NCBI GenBank assembly: GCA_013407085.1
Contig: JACCGJ010014702.1
Span: forward strand, 1-64,000
Direction: 5' to 3'
Source of the DNA: Atriophallophorus winterbourni
Taxonomy: Eukaryota; Platyhelminthes; Trematoda; Plagiorchiida; Microphallidae
Length of the DNA: 64,000 nucleotides
The translations under genes and the position numbers were made by a program. Of this stretch, positions 57,190 through 64,000 are shown piece by piece (the first letter of the stretch is position 1; the number at the start of each line of letters is the position of its first letter). The notes under the pieces are model-generated. The model saw nothing but the letters and a program-made list of their open reading frames with translations. It had not been told where the DNA came from and made no database searches.

Positions 57190-57940
57190 AATTTGTAGTT
57201 TTCATTTTGTCCCGATTGAACTCTCGTGTTTCGGGTAACTGCAAGCTGACTGTAAAGACAAAGATGATGGTGTACAGCGCGTACGTACTAAATGCTTTAC
57301 TGTACGGCAGTGAAACCTGGACCACCCACGTAAGACACGAACGGAAGCGGAATGCTTTCCATCTACGATGCATCCGTCGTATCTTGCACATATTATGGAT
57401 GGACAAAGTGACTAATGATGAAGTGCTTTCGAAAGCTAGTCTACAAATAATGGCCACTCTACTACGACAGCGTCGCCTGCGGTGGCTTAGCCAAGTCTAC
57501 AGAATGGAAAATGGTCGTATGCCGAAAGATCTACTCTATGGTGAGTTGCAATTAGGAAGTCGACTATTGGGCAGACCGCACTTGCGGTACAAAGACGTTT
57601 GCAAAAGAGATATGAAAGCTCTTGGCATTGACCCCGCGAGTTGGGAAGAACTTACTTCTGACTGCTCACATTGGAGGCATTGTGTAAAGCGTCGTCTGCA
57701 AGCTGGGGAGGAGCAGATACAGCTCTTGGCTGCGGAACGCAGATCACGCCGCCGGCGTGCAATGGATGCAATACAACCGTGTTCTAACTATCGTTGCCAG
57801 CGCTGCGGGAGAGATTGTTCCTCCCGAATCGGACTGTTTAGTCATTCAAAAAGCTGTAGAATATAAAAATTCAAGCGATTGTGATGTACATCCATGGTCG
57901 ACATCGACCGAAGGAGGCTAACAACAACAACAACAGTTTT
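57190..57940 (+). mobile_element. RTE-like LINE 3' end with zinc finger and (CAA)n tail
   Basis: Open for 226 codons: LTVKTKMMVYSAYVLNALLY, GSETWTTHVRHERKRNAFHL, RQRRLRWLSQVYRMENGRMP, GRPHLRYKDVCKRDMKALGI. It ends with a C2H2-like finger CQRCGRDCSSRIGLFSHSKS. The 3' tail reads GTCGACATCGACCGAAGGAG, then (CAA)n. 5'-truncated but with no internal stop, so a fairly recent copy. Confidence 0.82.
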
Positions 57941-59945
57941 CATTTAGTTCTGATACTTAATGCAAGGAAAATATTGTCAAAAGTGTTATCTTTCCAGTTC
58001 TCCTCATGTAGAGGGAGTACTTACTGCAAGTGCAACAGTCCATTAACTATATTGAGCTGCTCTAATGTACATTTCAGTGGACAGGACACTCCATTCTACA
58101 TATATAACCCTGAAGTGACCATGCTTGTTTGCTAAACGTAGAAAGCAGTTATGCATTTATTGAATTATTATAATAAAAACGCGGATACTTGCCTACTTGA
58201 AATCGTTAAGTTTTCGTCCATTCTTTGCGTGGGTGGTTCATGTTATGTTGCCATATTATAACGTATGTTGATGTCGAGAATGAATTCACACTACACACCG
58301 TTTCACATTGCTATACTATCGGACTTGGAATTACGAAACTCCTTCGCAAGTTGCGCCGATTCCAAGGTGTCGTTCATTCAGCTCTGACGATGACATCGAA
58401 CAGTTGAGCACTTATTCTATCCTCGATATCTGCCACTATTTTTTAACTTCTTAGTCAGCCACGGACACATTAATTTGAAAAAGCCAACAGAATGGATATT
58501 AAAAAATATAATTCATGGTCTCAGCGTCTGATGTGAGATTATCCGATATTCAGGAAGAAAAGTAGCGACAGTGCTCTGATAAAATGTAAGAAATGGTCTC
58601 ACTATAGGGCGACAATTTAATTATTTCCATTGCTGACGCACAGGTCCAGTTATTTCAATCTCAGTCTACTTCGGCTATTCGGAGTTATTAACGACAACTC
58701 TCTCGTCAGCAAACAAAATTCAACTGGTAAGCATAATCTGCAACTCGTTTTTGCTCTCAAACGATTCAAATAGGGGAGCTTGCAATCACACCGCACGTAG
58801 AAAATTTCTTTCAATCCGAAATCAGAAGTGTAAATTATTTCGAACTTAAATGTTCATTTGCTTGCATCTCCATCACATACAACCCGCGATCGGTTTCCCG
58901 CAGTTTGCACTCATCAGGTAGGGAAAAATAAGATCAAACTTAATTGTATCATTGACAAATACTTACTGGGCACTTCTAAAATGTATGAATTTTTTAAGTC
59001 ACTTATAGCTTCTATGCCAGATTGAATGCACTGATATTTTGCAGAACAGTATAAAGATAGTGTATAGATCATGAATTTCCGTAGCTATTTTAGTCCACAC
59101 AAGTGTCATTATTCTTGATTATAGTTTTTGACGAACTTCGGTGTGTGTCGCTCGGAGGTTAAAAACATTGGTCCTAGAAAAACCTTTTGGACGATGCTCC
59201 ATTATCTTTGAATATTCCAACATTCGAAAAATTGGTCAATCCTAATGATTATGCCACATTTGTTTGTCATTTTATTATACGAACAATCATATCTGACCTT
59301 CTCGATCTACATGGCACATGAAAAATATGCCTAGCAATTCACACTCTCATAAAAATTTCAAAATTATAGTTGATGTAATGCAAAGAAATGTTAGTGCAAT
59401 CGGTTAGAGCTGGTTTGGGGCAGCGTTTCACTTCCGGCACAGAAGCATCGTCAGACCAAGGGTGATAGCTGATTTAATCGTTTAGATAATGGCTAAACAG
59501 CATTACATGCATGAATTGAAATCAGATATCGATCAGCTAAATATGGATGTTTGGCCCAGAAAATCAATGTATCACGTGAATTACGCTAGTCTATGTTTGG
59601 CGGTATAAAATAAAGTTACCCAAATTGAATGAAAATAGTTGCTGTTGGTTCGAATGGTTTAAATTTAAAAAAATAATTATTCAGCGCACACAGCAAGAAA
59701 ACAATGGCATCGTAAAAGTGTACATGATCGAGCAACTCAGAAGCGTGCCGGATTCATTCAACACGTTTATTTGAGAACAGTATTCTTAATGTTTGTTGCG
59801 AGCTTAAAGTTGGTTCATGCAACACAAGTAAAATTGCTGTTACCTGAAAGCATGAACAGCATATATTATCAGGCCTGTATTATTCAGGTACACAATTTGT
59901 AACTATGAAAAATAAAATTCAACAACCTATGCAATCATCTAAATC
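57941..59945. other. No recognised gene
   Basis: Two kb of AT-rich sequence with only short chance frames. It is presumably intergenic or intronic. Confidence 0.45.
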
Positions 59946-59947
59946 CA

Positions 59948-62500
59948 TTGATGATGGATGAAATTGACTCACACCATAGGGCAACAATCTATGCATGGCT
60001 AAGTCTAAAATCTGAACCTGAAATGTCGCAACGAAGTATTTCACAATGCTTATCAAGAGGCGAATCTGTACCAACAAATTTGGTAATTCGCTTTAAAGAG
60101 TATGTCTCACATGTTTGTGAGGAAAGATGCTCAAGAAGGACCGAGAAACTGATGAAAATATTGGATAGTCAACGAACTTAATGTTTATTCTTGCCTAACC
60201 AAGAATAATTTGTTTACAACTTTTCTGATCTGTTATTGAGCAAGGTACTATTAGGGGCTTTCCCACTCGGCTCAAAATTCTGTTATAAAGCGAAACGCTT
60301 GAAGCAACTCGATACAATCTGCGTTCTAACAGTTTTGCTCCTAAACAGAAGACCTTATGCCCTTCTGGAAAGAACATTTAGACAGATTTAAGTCTGAGCT
60401 TGCAAACTTGTGCTACACTTACAGAATGATGCCGCTAACAGCCACCAGAAGAAAACTCAACAAGGAACACCGAAATGCTGTGAAACATATATTTCAAATT
60501 AAAGATGTTGTGCTAGCAAGACCTGACAAAGGCGACTGGGTGGTTCTGTTTAATCGAAAGGACTCTGTGATGAAAATGTCAGATATATTGAAAACCCCAA
60601 CACAATTTCAATTATTGATCGACGCAAAAGACAACACTGAGAAAGTTGGATTACAATTATGGGCGATTTGGAACGACTAAACAAGCATGGTATGATTGAA
60701 AAGGAAACATATGACCAATTGAAAGCAATTAGCACTCAAAAACCTCGACTTTATGATCTACCAAAAAAAGAAAACACACCAATGAGGCCGATCCTCTCTA
60801 CGGTAAATTCAATAGGAAAGTAGTTGTGCGAAATGTTAGACCCAGTCAGAAAGCATTTGGCTAAATACAGGATTGTGGATTCTTTCACATTCGTTGATAA
60901 GACAGCATGCGGATCCTGATCCTACTGTCCCTACCTGATGGGTGCAAACAGCACAAAACCGGTCGTGGTGTGTGTGTGTGTGATGGAGATGCATACAAAT
61001 GAGCTTTTATAAGCCATGTATGTTTGAGACAAAAAGAATGCTATCGATTGATGTTTCATCCTTGTTCACCAATGTACCATTGCTCGAAACCGTTGAATTT
61101 TTGTATGATACAATTGTTAGTCAAGGTTTCCACGTTCCCGTAACAATGAACACTTTGAACACAATGAACGCACAGTTTCAATTGGCCGGCAAAATGTTCC
61201 GACAAATTGATGGAGTGGTCATGGGTTTGCTTCTAGGAACTATACTGGCATAAGTTTTCATGGTCAAGTATGAGCAGGGCCACTGAAATTGGTCATTGAA
61301 AAACTAGACATGTACGTACGATATACATCCCTTATTTTCAATGCAGAAGTGGACATAGAATCCTTACTCACATATTTTAACGACGCTCACGATAACATCT
61401 CTTTTACTTACGAACTAAAAACCGACAAACGCCTAGCATTTCTAGACATTCTACTCAAAAGAAGATCAGACAAAACACTCAATAGAGGTGTTTACCGGAA
61501 GTCAACTTTGTCTAAGCAGTATACACGTTTCATGAGCGCCGTTCCAATGAAGATTAAACGAAAGTTGGCTCAAAACCTTTTCACGCGAGCAACTCGAATT
61601 TGCCCTGAAGAAAATTGGCTTGAACAACCTGCACTGATGCGCAATTTTATAAGCAAAAATGGATATCCATCATGCTTCATTGAACTGCATAACCGCACCA
61701 ACAGTACTGACTAAATCGTTATATCTTTGACTTCAATTTAAAGACGACGCCTCGAGCGACTTCTCGACACGCATGGGGTCGGATCATACATCATAATTAC
61801 ATAACACAACCAGTATTTATTATGTATGCACTAATGCGCAGTGTTTGCGAAACAAAATACCGTGCTGACCCCAGTTTACTGAAATCCCTTAGTTTTTCCT
61901 TGTTACATACACACACATCAGGAAAACAAATTTCCCAAACATTTATTTTCGATCGAAATTTCCTCTCTCCATGTCACAATTAAAATTATATTTTCTCCTC
62001 ATTTGAAGCACATGGACGCAAACATTCAATTACGATTCGTTTAATTAAAAACGTATATCCTATGGTTTTGTAAGTCTATTTGCTTTTTTCACCCGAAATC
62101 TTGAATCCTGCTCAAACAAATAGTTGACAGAAATTTTACCTCTGAAAGAGTTTGAATAACCTTCACTAACAAACCAATAATCAGACCAGCTACCACGTCA
62201 AGCAACCTCAATGCGTATTTATCAATTTACTTTTTCCTGTGGAGCAGGATACGTTGGCCGTACGAATGGAAATCGAATGACTGAACATCACCCTAGTTGG
62301 TTAAGCAATAGCTCGATTCTTGCTCACTTGATTGAAACGGGGAATCGAATACAGCCTGAAAAGGTGTTCTCAGCCGTTTGCACGGTTGCTCACAAAGTGT
62401 CGCGAAGAGTCGGCTGGAACATCTTGCAGAGAGCTGCTGCGATTGCAATAAAAAATATTTACACCAAATCTATACGTCCAAAAACGACTTGTTCGTGATC
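59948..62500 (+). mobile_element. Decayed Penelope-like element (RT plus GIY-YIG)
   Basis: Plus strand in order: RTEKLMKILDSQRT; PLGSKFCYKAKRLKQ; RNAVKHIFQIKDVVLARPDK with GDWVVLFNRKDSVMKM (RT N-terminal PADKG.-like block); YDLPKKENTPMRPILSTVNS (PK.HK....RPI.S block); RMLSIDVSSLFTNVPLLETV (motif A, FDV.SLFTN.PL); FRQIDGVVMGLLLGTILA (motif B). The catalytic YVDD site is lost (YVRYTSLIF). Then NISFTYELKTDKRLAFLDIL and RGVYRKSTLSKQYTRF. Finally at 62211-62498 comes CGAGYVGRTNGNRMTEHHPS, the GIY-YIG endonuclease start. At least four frameshifts or stops and an insertion at 60905-60990 inactivate it. Confidence 0.85.
60905..60990 (+). repeat. Hammerhead-repeat remnant inside the Penelope-like RT
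   Basis: GATCCTGATCCTACTGTCCC, then CTACCTGATGGGTGCAAACA, then GCACAAAACCGGTCGTGG closely match the start of the 240-bp hammerhead unit. Stem II is GTGC/GCAC with the AAACA loop, but GAAA is changed to AAAA and the core is CTGATGG. A (TG)n run follows. It splits SFTFVDK from the FDV block of the RT. Confidence 0.7.
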
Positions 62501-63340
62501 TTTCATTACCTTGGCCAACATCCATATCGACCAGACAATTTTAAGTAACAACAATGGATAGTGCTTCTTGTTAATTGGTTGATGCTGATCAGATTGATTT
62601 CTATTACCTTACACATGTATTGTAAAGGTTGATGAGAAATACCCAAACGGGATTACCTCGCTTTCATCTAATGTTCCATTGATGATAACTGAATTGATAG
62701 TAACGACTGAAGTCTGCAAACCAAACGCGAAACAAATATCAAACTAATCACATAATGTTTACACAATCAGCAATTTTCTAGGACGAGATATGCCAAGACT
62801 TGTTCAAATTAATAGCCAATACGCTTACAGAAATTCATTTAAAATTACGGACAAATATCATGGGACGAATTCTTTCATTAATGATTAATTTATGCTCTGG
62901 CCCGCTCCGGCTAATTCGCATACCGCAGTCCTCAAACCCATAATCCACATCGTATCAACTTGCATGCCATCCAAAGCGCCTGAGCACACGCATGAACAGC
63001 GACAATCTATCGAAATCTTTCATTTCAAGTAATTTACCAAATGCATTGTATCTATATGCAAAGATGTTCTACAAATAATTTTCCAAAGATCAAGGCTCAA
63101 AATGGAGCATGCGAAAGATCGAGTAATTATTAATATGTTTATTTTTAAGTACTGCTGCCTGACGTCTGCTTGTCAAATTAAGCTGGCAATAAAAAAAGCT
63201 GAGAAGACCTGACACGGAGATCAGTTTGGTTGGGCGACCGCAACAGATGTTGCTGGCTGGTCTAGCAAACAAAGCTACTAAAATGTGCCAGTCTGGAGAA
63301 CAGTTCATGAAATCTTAATTGTGATCGGTCAAACGGTGGA
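62501..63340. other. No recognised feature
   Basis: AT-rich sequence after the Penelope-like element; no second pLTR or hammerhead was found. Confidence 0.4.
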
Positions 63341-63341
63341 C

Positions 63342-63540
63342 CGTAGCCCAGGTCGTTAAGGCGTGGGACTGCAATGGTAATGGCCGGGGATTCAAATCCC
63401 ACCCAAAGCGGAGGATATGCATTGCCGATGAGCTCAAATAAGAGCGAAACTCGAGTCCAGTGTTTCCATTATGGACCATCGTGACCAACTTTGTGAATAG
63501 TTCTATGGGCTTGGCACGGATGAGTAGTCACAAATATCGC
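63342..63540 (+). repeat. tRNA-derived SINE-like sequence
   Basis: TAGCCCAGGTCGTTAAGGCG resembles a tRNA A box with D-loop, and about 40 bases later GGGGATTCAAATCCCACC resembles a B box and T arm. The two ends do not form an acceptor stem and a non-tRNA body follows (to about 63540). This fits a tRNA-derived SINE better than a working tRNA gene. Confidence 0.45.
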
Positions 63541-64000
63541 GTAAAGCTGGCACACTTTCGAAATAAATAGCTGATTTTCAAGTAGCAAAACATTGCATTA
63601 GTTAATTTTTCAACCACACAATATAGTCCCGAAATGGAGAGTTATATTTAGAATGTATACAGAATTTTCTAGGTTGCAAACTACGAAAACGGCACATACG
63701 GAATTTGTTTAATTGTATATGTCAGAAATTGTATGATTTCGCCTTGATTTCACGTACATCAATGTCTGCTGACCATATTGATTCGATAAAATCAATTACA
63801 CCCGGATCCTTTCCGTATCTATCAATTGATCTCTACGTAATATTGAACTCTAAATTCACCGTGACCGTAGTAATTACGTCAGAATTCGCGTGCCCATAGA
63901 TTTTCCCAAATTGGTCGATCCGTCTATCAACATGTACGTGACGCCACTGAAGTCGTCGTGGTTTTGTTTGCCTGTGCGTGGGTGTACTAAAGCACGTGGC
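63541..64000. other. No recognised feature
   Basis: No supported gene or repeat up to the end of the window. Confidence 0.4.

Noticed and set aside
60972..60986. (TG)n run as a regulatory Z-DNA element
   Set aside because: Short simple repeat grown within the hammerhead remnant; no supporting context.
63342..63425. Possible functional tRNA gene
   Set aside because: A- and B-box-like motifs are present, but the ends do not pair as an acceptor stem and the anticodon arm is unclear; treated as a tRNA-derived SINE.

Overview
This window looks like an intron-rich, repeat-saturated metazoan genome, most likely a flatworm and probably a digenean trematode. No species can be named from the sequence. 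The evidence is CR1-, RTE- and Penelope-type retroelements packed together, hammerhead-ribozyme tandem repeats, and conserved host genes with animal gene structures whose introns hold repeats.

Three intact host genes can be assembled exon by exon. They are UNC-50 (plus strand, 5 exons, 8515-12784, 277 aa), a type I membrane histidine acid phosphatase (minus strand, 4 coding exons, 17366-13381, 457 aa, convergent with UNC-50), and uridine phosphorylase (plus strand, 7 exons, 48929-51412, 301 aa). All splice phases agree and the catalytic motifs expected of the two enzymes are present.

The rest is mainly layered transposable elements. 0.2-8.4 kb: a decayed Gypsy pol split by a 673-bp RTE-derived insertion, then a young, complete, small LTR element (2426-4739), then RTE remains. 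17.9-36.5 kb: CR1 and other LINE fragments in both orientations, including a Penelope/retrozyme-like array of 257-bp hammerhead units (27793-29265) inserted in a CR1 tail with a 13-bp target-site duplication. 36.5-40.3 kb: a nearly intact CR1 whose main ORF is broken only by one base in a homopolymer. 40.3-47.6 kb: an older LINE and an almost full-length decayed CR1 with a PHD-like finger in ORF1. 51.9-57.9 kb: mixed LINE pieces and a second hammerhead tandem repeat (239-240-bp unit). 59.9-62.5 kb: a decayed Penelope-like element with a GIY-YIG domain and an embedded hammerhead remnant.

The most unusual object is the LTR element at 2426-4739. It has near-identical 162/163-bp LTRs, a 5-bp target duplication (CATGC), and one open 598-aa reading frame that runs Gag, two zinc knuckles, aspartic protease and the first residues of reverse transcriptase. 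It then switches, in frame, into an SR-type splicing-factor RRM with an Arg/Ser/Gly/Tyr-rich tail. It reads as a retrotransposon that captured a host SR-protein mRNA in place of its polymerase. A 17-nt segment just inside its 5' LTR is perfectly complementary to a segment inside the LTR, which suggests Tf1-like self-priming rather than a tRNA primer.
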